Positions 1-9,471 of a DNA stretch of 64,000 nucleotides are shown here, one piece after another (position 1 is the stretch's first letter; the number at the start of each line of letters is the position of its first letter). This DNA is from an uncultured Treponema sp. Lineage in GTDB: Bacteria > Spirochaetota > Spirochaetia > Treponematales > Treponemataceae. The DNA lies in contig CAMVCB010000006.1 in assembly GCA_947165895.1 (NCBI GenBank), forward strand, positions 124,001 to 188,000, in the 5' to 3' direction. A program made the position numbers and the translations under genes. The notes beneath the pieces are model-generated. The model saw only the letters and a list, made by a program, of their open reading frames with translations, did not search any database and was not told where the DNA came from.

Positions 1-1715
1 GTTTTTGCATCTTTAAGCCATGCATCGCTTCCGTTTCCTGCCGGAATTACAGAGTTGATGTAGAACTTAATTTTAGGTTCTGTTCCTGAAGGGCGTGCAC
101 TTACGATTGTACCGCTTTCAAGGTAGAACTGAAGAACGTTGCTCTTTGGAAGAGTGATAGCCTCTTTCTTTGCTGGGTTTGCAGGATCAAATACTGTGCT
201 TTCCTGAACATCGCGGATTTTAACAACCTTTTCACCGCCCAAAGTCTTAAGACCTTCTGAACGGAGTTTAGCCATAATACCTTTCATTGTTGCAACGCCA
301 GAAGAGCCCGGGAAGTTCTTTGAAATAGCGCGGTCTTCAAAGTAGCCGTATTCTTTATACATGTCATCAAGGTGTTCAAGAAGTGATTTACCCTGGCTTC
401 TCCAGTAAAGAATCATTTCTGCACACATAGCGGCAGCAGAAACACCGTCTTTATCCATTACATCTTTTTCAATTTTGTAACCGTAGCTTTCTTCCAGACC
501 GAATACGTAGTTGTGAGTTCCGGCCTTTTCAAAATCCTCTTCTGCGGCAGCAATCCACTTAAAGCCTGTAAGACATTCAATAAGGGCAATATTGTGTTTT
601 TTGCAGATTGCGTCTCCAAAGTTTGAAGTTACAATAGAGCGGATGATGGCAGGATTCTTTGGCATCTTGCCGAATTCTTCGCGGCTTCTGATTACATAAT
701 CCATCAAAAGGGCACCCATCTGGTTTCCGCTCAAAAGAACAAAGTTTCCGTCCTTGTCTGGGAAAGCTGTACCAAAGCGGTCTGAGTCAGGGTCTGTTGC
801 CATTACACCGTCAGCCTTTTCTTTTTTTGCAAGTTCAACTGCAAGAGTAAGGGCTGGTTTTTCCTCAGGATTTGGTTTTTCTACTGTAGGGAAGTTTCCG
901 TCAGGTTCGCGCTGCTCAGGAACTGTGATTACCTTAAGGCCAAGGTCACCAAGAACTTTTTCTACGTGCATTGCACCTGTTCCGTGGAGCGGTGTGTAAA
1001 CAATGCGGATATCCTTTGCTTTTTCCTTAATAAGTTCCGGGCGGAAAAGCTGAGCCTTACACATAGCCCAGAATTTTTCATCAATTTCTTTATCAATGAT
1101 TACAAGCTTTTCTTCGGCAATGGCCTGAACGCGGGTCATTGTTTTAACTTCTGTAACCTTGTTTACTTCTTCAATGATTCCAACATCATGAGGTTCGATT
1201 ACCTGAGCACCGTTATCCCAGTAAGCCTTGTAACCGTTGTACATGCGGGGGTTGTGTGAAGCTGTTACTACAACACCAGTTTTTGCTCCAAGAGTACGGA
1301 TTGCAAATGAAAGCTCTGGAGTAGGGCGGAGGCTTGAGAAAAGGTAAGCCTTAATTCCGTTAGCTGCAAAAATCAGGGCAGTTGCTTCTGCAAAAACGTC
1401 TGAGTTCAGACGGCTGTCATATGCAACAACTGCACTCAAAGTTCCCTCTTTTGCTTCTTTTGGGAAAGCCTTAAGAACGTAGTTTGCAAGACCCTGTGTA
1501 GCCTTGTTGATTTCAAGTGTATTCATGCGGTTTGTACCACCGCCCATAATTCCGCGGAGTCCGCCTGTTCCAAATTCAAGAGTCTGATAGAATCTGTCTT
1601 CAAGCTCTTTGTAATCTTCTTTAGCAATAAGTTCTTCTACTTCCTTGCTGAATCTTTCATCTTTTTCTTCTGCAATGTAAGCTTTTGCTCTCTTTAAGAT
1701 TTCTGCCTGTTCCAT
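1..1715 (-). CDS. Phosphoglucomutase/phosphomannomutase (alpha-D-phosphohexomutase), 3' end outside window
   Basis: Interconverts hexose 1- and 6-phosphates in the cytoplasm. The frame is open from the ATG at 1715 to the window edge (about 571 codons), so only the extreme C-terminus is missing. All four family loops are present in order: phosphoserine loop TASHNP, metal loop DPDSDR, sugar loop GLEESYGY and phosphate loop RPSGTEP. An AGGAG ribosome site lies just upstream of the ATG. It resembles the longer PGM type that takes glucose 1-phosphate, and it differs from the second mutase at 5637-7394. Substrate specificity is not visible. It is divergent from the kinase operon starting at 1868. 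Confidence 0.93.
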   Translation of the reverse strand, partial: MEQAEILKRAKAYIAEEKDERFSKEVEELIAKEDYKELEDRFYQTLEFGTGGLRGIMGGGTNRMNTLEINKATQGLANYVLKAFPKEAKEGTLSAVVAYDSRLNSDVFAEATALIFAANGIKAYLFSSLRPTPELSFAIRTLGAKTGVVVTASHNPRMYNGYKAYWDNGAQVIEPHDVGIIEEVNKVTEVKTMTRVQAIAEEKLVIIDKEIDEKFWAMCKAQLFRPELIKEKAKDIRIVYTPLHGTGAMHVEKVLGDLGLKVITVPEQREPDGNFPTVEKPNPEEKPALTLAVELAKKEKADGVMATDPDSDRFGTAFPDKDGNFVLLSGNQMGALLMDYVIRSREEFGKMPKNPAIIRSIVTSNFGDAICKKHNIALIECLTGFKWIAAAEEDFEKAGTHNYVFGLEESYGYKIEKDVMDKDGVSAAAMCAEMILYWRSQGKSLLEHLDDMYKEYGYFEDRAISKNFPGSSGVATMKGIMAKLRSEGLKTLGGEKVVKIRDVQESTVFDPANPAKKEAITLPKSNVLQFYLESGTIVSARPSGTEPKIKFYINSVIPAGNGSDAWLKDAK

Positions 1716-1867
1716 TCAAAATTCTCCTGTCTAATCCCGCAGGACATCCGCGGGCTATGTTCAATAAGACTAATTATATTTGATTTCTATTGATTTTGCT
1801 ACTATTCATGTTAAAATTGTATATAAGTGGGTGATTAAATTGATTCCCGCAAGGAATTTTATTTATT

Positions 1868-4045
1868 TTGGGCAGTTCATTAATTAAGAAAATAAAACAT
1901 TATGATACTCTCATTACTACTGTTCTGGTAATTCTGGTTTCTATTGTTCTTGTAGCCTTCGTTTACAGAAAAATGTACCGCCTTACCGAAAAAAATGCCT
2001 GGAACCGTATTTCTGCAACTGCCGAAGATGTTGGTTCTAACTTTTCTGAAACCCTCCAGTATCAGAGCCTTTATTTAAGTGATTATGCTCAGATTATTAT
2101 AGATAATAATATTGAAAGTCCCGGTGAGCTTGAGGCTTTTGCCGGTAAATTTTTTCTTTCTTCCGGTGTATTTGAAGTTTATCTGCTTTTGCCGGATAAC
2201 CGCGTACTCGGAGAGCAGGGAAAGCTTGTTTTTACTGAGCGGATGGATACTTTTGGAAGAATCTCTAAGATGGGAGAGCATTTTTCCCATTTTAAGCAGT
2301 CCGATACCATGGCTTCCAGTTTTTATATCAATCATTATTATCCTGTTGAAAAAGACGGAAAGGTTATATGTGTGCTTTTTTGTACTATTGATCTGGACTT
2401 TTTTTCTAACGACGGGGCTTCTCATGTTTTTGGAGGAGAGGCCGACTACCTTATTTTTAATTCCCGGACCCATGAAATCTATGTAAATACCTGGACAAAG
2501 CTGATTGGAAATCTCCCGACCTTTCTCATCAGAATTTTTCCTGCAAAGAATAAAATCGATGATTTTATTACTGCCTGCGAACGCCGCGAAAAAGTTTCCC
2601 TTGAACTTGGAAATGATTCAAAGAAAATGTTTTTTTATGCCGCTCCGCTTTCCAGTGATGATTTTTCTTTATGTGTCTTTGCAAAATGGAATATAGTTTT
2701 TTCTGATCTGAAGCTGTTCAAAAGTGTTGCTGCAAAAATCATTCTGATTATGACCCTTGTTTACACTGTTTATCTTATTTTTATGATTAAGGCAAACAGG
2801 GACAAGCTCAACGTTCAGATTATGGCAGAGCGGGTAAAAAAAGCAGAATCGGAAGCCAGATATAAGACAATGTTTCTTTCCGAAATGAGCCATGATATCC
2901 GCACTCCTATGAATGCAATCGTAGGCTATATAAATCTTGCCATTCTGAACTATAAGGATGATGTAAAAATCAAGCATTACCTTTCAAAGAGCCTTCTTGC
3001 AAGTAATCATCTTCTGGCCCTGATTAATGAAGTTCTGGATATCAGCCGTATAGAAAGCGGTAAAATCAACATCACACATTCGGAATGTGATTTATTTGAG
3101 CTGTGCAAGGAAATCGAAAATATTCTTACTATTCAAACCCGCTCCCGCAAGCAGAAATTCAGAATCGACACAGGAAAACTGAAAAATTCCTATGTAATGT
3201 GCGATAAACTGCATCTTTCACAGGTTCTTATAAATATTCTTGGTAATTCTGTCAAATACACTCAGAATGGAGGGGAGATTTCCCTTTCAATTTCCGAAAA
3301 TTCATTCGCCGTCACTCCTGAAGGACCTTCTTCTGATTATGAGTTTATCATTAAGGATAATGGAATCGGAATGAACAGTGATTTCTTAAAGCATGTCTTT
3401 GAGCCTTATTCCCGCCAGAGTTCCGTGGAAACAAAAATTGCCGGAACAGGGCTTGGACTTTCTATCTGTAAGCAGCTTGTTGAACATATGCAGGGTACAA
3501 TTGCCATAAAAAGTGCTGAGGATGTTGGAACTGAAATCACTGTACATTTAAGGCTTTATCATATTTCAAAGGAGCAGTACGAAAAAACTCAATATATTTC
3601 CCTGAATAATACATCTTCAAAAATCGAATCTCAGATAAAGGATTCAAGTCATAATTACGAAGGCAAGATTCTTCTTCTGGTTGATGACAATGACTTTAAC
3701 CGCGAGATTTCTACAGAAATCCTGCATCGTGCCGGCTTTAAGGTTGAAGAGGCAAGAAACGGACAGGAAGCTGTTGATAAGATTTCATCCAGTGCTCCGG
3801 GGTATTATTCTGCCGTTCTTATGGATATTCAGATGCCTGTTCTGAACGGTTATGAAGCTACAGCCCTTATCCGCAATCTTGACGACAGGGAGCTTGCTAC
3901 AATTCCGATTATTGCAGTTTCAGCAAATGCCTTTGATGAAGATATTCAGAAGGCAAAGGCAGAAGGCATGGATGCTTATGTCGTAAAACCTATCAACATT
4001 ACAAAATTATTTGATGTTTTAGACGGAATTTTTGTTAAAAAATAA
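1868..4045 (+). CDS. Hybrid sensor histidine kinase with C-terminal receiver
   Basis: Membrane sensor kinase, first gene of a three-gene phosphorelay. Membrane segments lie at about residues 15-33 and 287-308, enclosing an extracytoplasmic sensor domain of about 250 residues without a recognised motif. HisKA follows with the phosphoacceptor His342 in SHDIRTP, then HATPase (N box NILGNSVKY about 457-465, G boxes DNGIGM and GTGLGLSI), then a receiver with acidic pair DD607-608, phosphoacceptor Asp653 and Lys707. The start is a TTG at 1868 with AAGGA about 13 nt upstream, so the exact start is uncertain. The Hpt gene begins about 35 nt after its stop, and the pair fits His-Asp-His transfer. Confidence 0.93.
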   Translation: MGSSLIKKIKHYDTLITTVLVILVSIVLVAFVYRKMYRLTEKNAWNRISATAEDVGSNFSETLQYQSLYLSDYAQIIIDNNIESPGELEAFAGKFFLSSGVFEVYLLLPDNRVLGEQGKLVFTERMDTFGRISKMGEHFSHFKQSDTMASSFYINHYYPVEKDGKVICVLFCTIDLDFFSNDGASHVFGGEADYLIFNSRTHEIYVNTWTKLIGNLPTFLIRIFPAKNKIDDFITACERREKVSLELGNDSKKMFFYAAPLSSDDFSLCVFAKWNIVFSDLKLFKSVAAKIILIMTLVYTVYLIFMIKANRDKLNVQIMAERVKKAESEARYKTMFLSEMSHDIRTPMNAIVGYINLAILNYKDDVKIKHYLSKSLLASNHLLALINEVLDISRIESGKINITHSECDLFELCKEIENILTIQTRSRKQKFRIDTGKLKNSYVMCDKLHLSQVLINILGNSVKYTQNGGEISLSISENSFAVTPEGPSSDYEFIIKDNGIGMNSDFLKHVFEPYSRQSSVETKIAGTGLGLSICKQLVEHMQGTIAIKSAEDVGTEITVHLRLYHISKEQYEKTQYISLNNTSSKIESQIKDSSHNYEGKILLLVDDNDFNREISTEILHRAGFKVEEARNGQEAVDKISSSAPGYYSAVLMDIQMPVLNGYEATALIRNLDDRELATIPIIAVSANAFDEDIQKAKAEGMDAYVVKPINITKLFDVLDGIFVKK

Positions 4046-4081
4046 AAACTGGTGTAAAATATATAAAAACGGGAGTTGAAG

Positions 4082-4444
4082 TTGAGTATAAAAGAATTTT
4101 ATGAACACACTCATTCTGATTATGAAGATGCAATGGAACGTCTTGGCTCAGAAAAACTGATTTCAAAATATCTTTTGAAATTTATGGAATTAAATGATTT
4201 CAACGATATGATTAATTCCATTGAAATAAAAGACTGGGAAGGCGGATTCAAAGCGTCTCACAACCTTAAGGGAATTGCCCTTAATATGAGTTTTACCGCT
4301 CTGGCAAAATCTGGTTCAGAGCTTTGTGAAACAATGCGCCACGGAGAACCTCAGACTGACATTACAGAGCTGGTAAAAAAAGTGGGTGAAGATTATAAGC
4401 TTATTATGGATGAGCTTGCTAAGTATAAAGAAGAAATAGAATAA
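4082..4444 (+). CDS. Hpt-domain phosphotransfer protein
   Basis: Small helical histidine phosphotransferase of about 120 residues. The motif SHNLKG carries the candidate phospho-His (about residue 60) with the conserved Lys three residues later. The TTG at 4082 is preferred to the TTG at 4076 because GGGAG at 4071-4075 then sits 6 nt away, against none for the earlier one. Between a hybrid kinase and an HD-GYP response regulator, it is expected to carry phosphate from the kinase receiver to Asp54 of the downstream regulator. That route is inferred from gene order. Confidence 0.88.
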   Translation: MSIKEFYEHTHSDYEDAMERLGSEKLISKYLLKFMELNDFNDMINSIEIKDWEGGFKASHNLKGIALNMSFTALAKSGSELCETMRHGEPQTDITELVKKVGEDYKLIMDELAKYKEEIE

Positions 4445-4455
4445 GGAGCGGCTCT

Positions 4456-5583
4456 ATGCGAAATAAAGTTCTGATTGTAGATGACGTTGAGCTTAACCGC
4501 GATATTCTTTCTGATATGCTGAGTGAGGATTATGATATTCTTACTGCTTCGGATGGACGTCAGGCAATTAATATAATGAATAATCAGATTGAAGAAATTT
4601 CTGTAATTATTCTTGATCTTATTATGCCTGATGTTGACGGTTTTTATGTCCTCAATATTATGAAAGAACGTGACTGGATGAAGGATATTCCGGTTATCGT
4701 AATTACTGGTGACCAGACTGCGGAAGTAGAAGCAAAAGCCCTTCAGCTTGGCGTAAATGATTTTGTTCATAAGCCTTTTAATGTAAAGCTTGTGCGTCAG
4801 AGGGTAAAAAATATCACTGATTTGTATAATTACCGCAAGCAGGTTGAAGAACGCTCTTTCATACAGACTGATATTCTTGAAAAAACTAATGATCTGCTTC
4901 GCCGTCAGGCTTATGAACTTCATCAGAATAATGAAAGAATTATCGACGTGCTTGGTACTGTTGTTGAAAACAGAAATCTTGAAAGCGGCGAACATATTCA
5001 CCGGGTTAAAGGTTATACAAGACTGCTTGCCCTTGAATATATGAGGCTTTATCCGGAAAGCGGTCTTACCTCAAAAAAAGCAAACCTGATTGCTTCGGCA
5101 AGTGCCCTCCATGATGTTGGAAAAATTGCGATTCCTGATTCAATTCTTCTAAAGCCTGGTCGTCTTACCAAAGAAGAATTTGAAGTTATGACTGCCCATA
5201 CAACTAAGGGGGCCGAAATCCTCAAGGAAATGGCAGATTTGTGGGATGAAGAATATGGAAAGACCTGCTACGAAATCTGTCTTTATCACCATGAACGCTG
5301 GGACGGAAAGGGCTATCCGAATAAAATAAAAGGTGATGAAATTCCTTTGTCTGCTCAGCTTGTTTCTTTAGCCGATGTTTATGACGCTCTAATAAATGAA
5401 AGATGTTATAAAGACGCTTTTACAACGGAGCAGGCCTATAATATGATTATTAATGGGGATTGCGGAACCTTCAATCCAAAAATCATTGAGTGTTTTAAGA
5501 ATCTGCGCGAACAGTTTGAAAACTTTGACACAGATAAACACACCCTGGATAATCAGATTTCGGAATATTTTAATATTTCATAA
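4456..5583 (+). CDS. Response regulator with HD-GYP domain (predicted cyclic-di-GMP phosphodiesterase)
   Basis: An N-terminal receiver (DD at 9-10, phosphoacceptor Asp54, Lys106) is joined by a helical linker at about 125-165 to an HD-GYP domain. The catalytic HD is at 219-220 inside HDVGKIAIPD, followed by AHTTKGAEIL, YHHERWDGKGYP (GYP at 286-288) and a downstream Asp in LADVYDAL. The hallmark residues are intact, so c-di-GMP hydrolysis is expected. Start ATG follows AAGGAG by 7 nt. It ends the phosphorelay operon and is followed by a strong terminator, so sensor input probably adjusts c-di-GMP level. Confidence 0.93.
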   Translation: MRNKVLIVDDVELNRDILSDMLSEDYDILTASDGRQAINIMNNQIEEISVIILDLIMPDVDGFYVLNIMKERDWMKDIPVIVITGDQTAEVEAKALQLGVNDFVHKPFNVKLVRQRVKNITDLYNYRKQVEERSFIQTDILEKTNDLLRRQAYELHQNNERIIDVLGTVVENRNLESGEHIHRVKGYTRLLALEYMRLYPESGLTSKKANLIASASALHDVGKIAIPDSILLKPGRLTKEEFEVMTAHTTKGAEILKEMADLWDEEYGKTCYEICLYHHERWDGKGYPNKIKGDEIPLSAQLVSLADVYDALINERCYKDAFTTEQAYNMIINGDCGTFNPKIIECFKNLREQFENFDTDKHTLDNQISEYFNIS

Positions 5584-5585
5584 AA

Positions 5586-5624
5586 AAAATCCGCTGCATT
5601 TCAAAGTGCAGCGGATTTTTTTTT
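5586..5624. terminator. Bidirectional intrinsic terminator
   Basis: An 11-bp perfect stem (AATCCGCTGCA paired with TGCAGCGGATT) is flanked by A and T runs. It lies between the convergent HD-GYP gene and the mutase gene, so it can end transcription in both directions. Confidence 0.9.
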
Positions 5625-5636
5625 AGCAGTCAGCTA

Positions 5637-7394
5637 TCAGTCAGCCTTTCTGATCATGCTTGTTTCCCATTCAAGAAGGGCTTTTTCTTCTTCAGACTTG
5701 TTGCCCTTTACATCGCACATGATTCGGAAGACAGGTTCTGTACCGCTTCCCCTCATCCAGATGAAGGCAAGTGGATTTTCATCTTTGTCTTTAAAGAGGA
5801 CTTTTAGACCGCCTTTTTTACTCAAAGAAAAATCAGATACGTTACGGCTTTCTTTTGTTCCGTTTGTAATAACTGCCTCGTAAGAAAAAATTCCGTACTT
5901 TTTTTCAAGCTCAGCTTTCTTTTCCTTCCATTCTGCTTCAAATACCTTCTGGAAGGCTGCCTTTAATTTTGCGTGATCTGTAGTCTTTACCTTAAGAACT
6001 GCTCTCGGTTCACTTACTCCTGTTGTTGTATAAAGCGGCAGACTTTCAAGAATGTCTGTAAGACTGTAATCAGCCTTGAAGACATTTCCAGATTTTTTAC
6101 ACCATAATTCAAAGAGCCCGTTTTCGCGGATGGTTAAAAGCTTTAAGAGGGCAAATATTGTGTTCAAAGGATCACGTACGCTAGAAGGATAAGTTATTGT
6201 TCCTCCGTTTGAACCTTCGCCAAGAATAGGCACTGTATAGCCTTCTGCACGCTTTTCGCGGGCCAGGTTGACAACATTTGCTTCCCCGACTTCTGCTCGG
6301 AAAACCTTTGCTCCAAGAGCTTTTGCAATTTCTTCAATTCTCATTGAGGTTGGACAGTTTACGGCTACTGCGGGCTTAATATCCCTGCCATTATTATTCC
6401 AGATGGACCAGGAAAGCTCGGCAAGAACCGAAAGACTGAAAACTTCCTGGGCTTTAAGAATAACAGCTTTTTTTTGCTTTTCATCCCAGTAAACAATGTT
6501 TCCACGGTCTCCGTCACAGTCTGGCATGTAACCAAGAATATATTCTTTATAGCCCTGAGCCTGCAGCCATTCCATCTGCTTTGCAACATGTACAAGATTT
6601 TCAGATTCAGGAATGATTTCGTGAACGATTTCGCTGTCATTGATGCTGTTAAAATGAATTTTATTTTCCGCAAAGAAATTACGGTCAATGCAGAAGTTTC
6701 TTGAACTTCCGTTAAAATCGCATACTACGCCAATCGGCTTTTCTTCACCGGCTGCCTTTATCATATTAAAGAACTTTTCCTGCTCTTCTTTTTCAGAAGA
6801 TGATGAAATTGTTTCTTTTATAAAGCTTTCATAAGCCTTGAGTGAATTGTGTTTTGAACTTTCCCTTGTCTGATAAACCTGTTCGAGCTCAGAGCTTTTA
6901 CAGTTGAGACAGTCATCAACAAGAGCCTTTAATTTATCATCATCCTTTAAAATTTCAAGGAATTTTTCGCATACCTTAGCGTTTTCCTGAGCGTTCAGAA
7001 CTCCGCCGTCATTAGTTCCGAATTTAATTCCGTTATGACCAATAGGATTGTGACTGGCAGATATGTAAATGAAGCCGTCAAGTTTTTTAGCATATGCCAT
7101 GATTTCCGGCGCAGACGAAATGCCTAAAAATTGAATGATGGCACCTTTTTTTACAAGAGTTCTGAGCATTGCATCCGCAATTGCGCTTCCTGTAGGACGT
7201 GTGTCCATTCCGAGGGCAATTACAGGAGATTCCTGCTTTGAAACTTCTTTCAGGTAATCAAAAAAAACATAGGCACTTACTACTGCGATGGCCCTGCTTT
7301 CTGCTGTGATTTCAGGAGTCTTGTCCTGTTCATTCCCCGAAGCCGCGAAAACTTTTCTCCAGCCTGAGGCAGATAAAATCATGTCGTGTTTCAT
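5637..7394 (-). CDS. Phosphohexomutase (phosphomannomutase/phosphoglucomutase family), second paralogue
   Basis: 585-residue cytoplasmic sugar-phosphate mutase. It has the catalytic phosphoserine loop SASHNP (Ser114), metal loop DCDGDR, sugar loop GEGSNGG and phosphate loop RGSGTEP in family order. It is clearly divergent from the mutase at 1-1715, so the cell has two enzymes, perhaps for glucose and mannose or glucosamine phosphates. No Shine-Dalgarno is seen; a TATAAT hexamer lies immediately upstream of the ATG on the minus strand. The next upstream gene is divided from it by only about 20 nt, on the same strand. Confidence 0.92.
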   Translation of the reverse strand: MKHDMILSASGWRKVFAASGNEQDKTPEITAESRAIAVVSAYVFFDYLKEVSKQESPVIALGMDTRPTGSAIADAMLRTLVKKGAIIQFLGISSAPEIMAYAKKLDGFIYISASHNPIGHNGIKFGTNDGGVLNAQENAKVCEKFLEILKDDDKLKALVDDCLNCKSSELEQVYQTRESSKHNSLKAYESFIKETISSSSEKEEQEKFFNMIKAAGEEKPIGVVCDFNGSSRNFCIDRNFFAENKIHFNSINDSEIVHEIIPESENLVHVAKQMEWLQAQGYKEYILGYMPDCDGDRGNIVYWDEKQKKAVILKAQEVFSLSVLAELSWSIWNNNGRDIKPAVAVNCPTSMRIEEIAKALGAKVFRAEVGEANVVNLAREKRAEGYTVPILGEGSNGGTITYPSSVRDPLNTIFALLKLLTIRENGLFELWCKKSGNVFKADYSLTDILESLPLYTTTGVSEPRAVLKVKTTDHAKLKAAFQKVFEAEWKEKKAELEKKYGIFSYEAVITNGTKESRNVSDFSLSKKGGLKVLFKDKDENPLAFIWMRGSGTEPVFRIMCDVKGNKSEEEKALLEWETSMIRKAD

Positions 7395-7414
7395 GATTAT
7401 ATTTTATCACATTT

Positions 7415-8275
7415 TTAGTAAACTGTAATGTTATAATTTATCTGTCGTGTTTCGCCTTTAATATCTGAGAAAAGAAGGGAAAGTGTAAATTTTCCCGGTT
7501 TGAGGTGAGCTTCTCCAATCATCATATATTTATCATCCGGGTAGATTTCGGCAGCGGAATAATTCTTTATTCCCATGATATTGCATTTTCCGCCTTCCTG
7601 ATTAATTGAATTTAAGACAATTTCATCAGAAAGTTCACCGTTGAGCAGAATTGAAGTTTTATAGGGAACGGCCAGCTCATTTCTCTTAAAGTAAAGGCGG
7701 AAAAGTCCTGCATTAAAATTCTTTGCATACTGAAGATCGTAGGCAACCCCGTTTTTGTTCCTTACCTGCAGGTTAGATATTGAAAGGGCCGGAAGATTTG
7801 AAATTTGAGGAAGAATTGTAAGGGGATTAATTGCCTTTCTTTCCTTTGTATCAATCAGCTGGAAATTCAGCGAATTTTCTTTTTTCTGATAGCCGCTTTT
7901 TCCGGCTTTTGCAATTATTTCTCCCTTTTCAATCTGTTTTGTGGAATTCTTTGTTCTGATGGAATAACGGTCCAGATTTGAGTAAACGCAGAGCAGGTTA
8001 TCTTCCTGACTCATGATGATTGCAGTTCCCAGGGCTGATGGAAAGAAATCAGTATCATCAGTTGAATCCTCAATAACAATTAAAGTGTTGCCGACATCCG
8101 AAGATATTACTTCATCTGCATCAGAAATTGTGATTGATGTAGATGGAATTATGCTGTTTTTCTGTCCAAAGTAGCCTGTAATCTGTGATGATTCAACCTT
8201 CTGAAGCGGCCAGTCAAAGCAGAAAAGATTTGCAAAAAGTGAAAATGTAATTGCGGTGGAAAAAATCTTTTTCAT
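7415..8275 (-). CDS. Secreted LytM/M23-like protein with degenerate catalytic motif
   Basis: 286 residues with a signal peptide (about 1-19). The central part has the layout of an M23/LytM beta domain: an SNLDRYSI segment where active enzymes have the YGHL region, IEKGEIIAKAGKSG, then LNFQLIDTKERKAINPL where active enzymes have HLHFE followed by a proline-containing end. The metal-binding His residues are replaced, so it is probably a non-catalytic LytM scaffold or activator in the periplasm. The C-terminal third is an unrecognised beta-rich domain. The next gene upstream on the same strand ends 2 nt before it starts, which suggests translational coupling. Confidence 0.6.
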   Translation of the reverse strand: MKKIFSTAITFSLFANLFCFDWPLQKVESSQITGYFGQKNSIIPSTSITISDADEVISSDVGNTLIVIEDSTDDTDFFPSALGTAIIMSQEDNLLCVYSNLDRYSIRTKNSTKQIEKGEIIAKAGKSGYQKKENSLNFQLIDTKERKAINPLTILPQISNLPALSISNLQVRNKNGVAYDLQYAKNFNAGLFRLYFKRNELAVPYKTSILLNGELSDEIVLNSINQEGGKCNIMGIKNYSAAEIYPDDKYMMIGEAHLKPGKFTLSLLFSDIKGETRQINYNITVY

Positions 8276-8277
8276 AA

Positions 8278-9339
8278 CTATTTTCGCTCCAGGGAGATTT
8301 TTGAAATTGAATCATCTTTACCGATGTAAAGGGTATCATAGCCGGTCTGAATGAAGGCTGTATCTGCCATGAAAGAAAAACTTCCTTCAAGAGTATTTGT
8401 TTTTTCCAGAATATAAACCGTGTACTTTCTGCCTGTTTTTCCAAGAAGGAATACAAGATTTTCCGTTTCCCTTATAGAAATAATTTTTGAATCAATCTTT
8501 ATAAGGTCATTCTGATTTTTCTTAAAGTCATAAACGCCGATTGTGTTTTCAAAATTATATATTACGCGGCTTTCATCATTACAGAAATGAAGAAGGCACT
8601 GACTTGCACTGTTTGTATCGAGGAAGGTGTGGAAAATGATTTTAGGCTGATTTTCTTCCCTGTGGGCAAGAATAAATCTCTGCTTGTTGTGACCGCAGAT
8701 TGCCGCTATATATTCTCCGTTCTGTGAAATGTCAATGCCAAGAACTACAGGGAGATCACTTCCTCCTGGTGAAAACTGAATTTCAGCTTCTCCGCTTTCG
8801 TTATTAAAGATATTGATTGAACCGTCTGCAAAACCGGCTGCTGTGTATTTTGGGCCCGCTTTAAAAGCTGTGATAGGAAGTATTCCTTCGTATTTCCATT
8901 CCTGATTTCCATCAGAATCACATTTTATAAAGGAGTTTCCTCCCTGAAGCATGACATAAATCATATCATCAACAATGTAAGGAAAGCCTTCAAAGTTTAT
9001 TACGCCCTTTGCGCTGCCGGTGTTTTCATAAAAAGTGATGTTTTTTGCATAATTATCATAAATTGTAAAGTAAGTGTCAGAAATTGAAGCCATGTTAGGA
9101 AAGCTTTTATAAAGAGTTATGTTTCCTTCGTCTGTAAAATAACCAAGATTATTGCCCAGACGGAAATAATACTGCTGTTCATTTTCCTTAAGCATAGAAG
9201 GCTGTTTTGTAATATTAATTTTCCAGACAGGCTGGAACTGATATTCTTTAGGAAGCGGTTTTGCCGCAAAAATTATATAAAGAAAGAAAAAGAGTATAGC
9301 CGCAAAGATGAAAAGCGGAAGTTTTTTGTTTGATTCCAT
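8278..9339 (-). CDS. Membrane-anchored beta-propeller-like protein
   Basis: 353 residues. One N-terminal membrane segment (about 8-25) is followed by a repetitive beta-rich extracytoplasmic domain. Recurring blocks of about 40 residues with small residue-Asp-Gly turns (for example TAAGFADGSINIF) resemble WD40/PQQ-type blades. No catalytic motif is visible. It is transcribed with the degenerate LytM gene, so both may act at the cell envelope. The assignment rests on repeat texture only. Confidence 0.5.
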   Translation of the reverse strand: MESNKKLPLFIFAAILFFFLYIIFAAKPLPKEYQFQPVWKINITKQPSMLKENEQQYYFRLGNNLGYFTDEGNITLYKSFPNMASISDTYFTIYDNYAKNITFYENTGSAKGVINFEGFPYIVDDMIYVMLQGGNSFIKCDSDGNQEWKYEGILPITAFKAGPKYTAAGFADGSINIFNNESGEAEIQFSPGGSDLPVVLGIDISQNGEYIAAICGHNKQRFILAHREENQPKIIFHTFLDTNSASQCLLHFCNDESRVIYNFENTIGVYDFKKNQNDLIKIDSKIISIRETENLVFLLGKTGRKYTVYILEKTNTLEGSFSFMADTAFIQTGYDTLYIGKDDSISKISLERK

Positions 9340-9391
9340 AACTATAAATGTAGCATATTTTCTATATTATAGCAAAGGTAGGTATAAACTG

Positions 9392-9420
9392 TTGACAAAA
9401 AACCGTAAAAAATGCAAAAT
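9392..9420 (+). promoter_or_regulatory. Sigma70-type promoter of the HTH-EIIA gene
   Basis: TTGACA at 9392-9397, a 17-nt spacer and CAAAAT at 9415-9420. Transcription would start near 9427. This rules out the ATG at 9412 and supports the GTG start at 9472. Confidence 0.7.
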
Positions 9421-9471
9421 CTTCTAAAGATTTCAAACAAAATAATAAAAACGTTTAACAGGGGTTCAATA

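Noticed and set aside
754..1259. Plus-strand frames across the first mutase gene
   Set aside because: They lie antisense to a strongly conserved phosphohexomutase with all family motifs and have no ribosome site.
9412..9471. ATG at 9412 as start of the HTH-EIIA gene
   Set aside because: It lies between the -35 and -10 boxes; the GTG at 9472 has a proper ribosome site and starts the folded domain.
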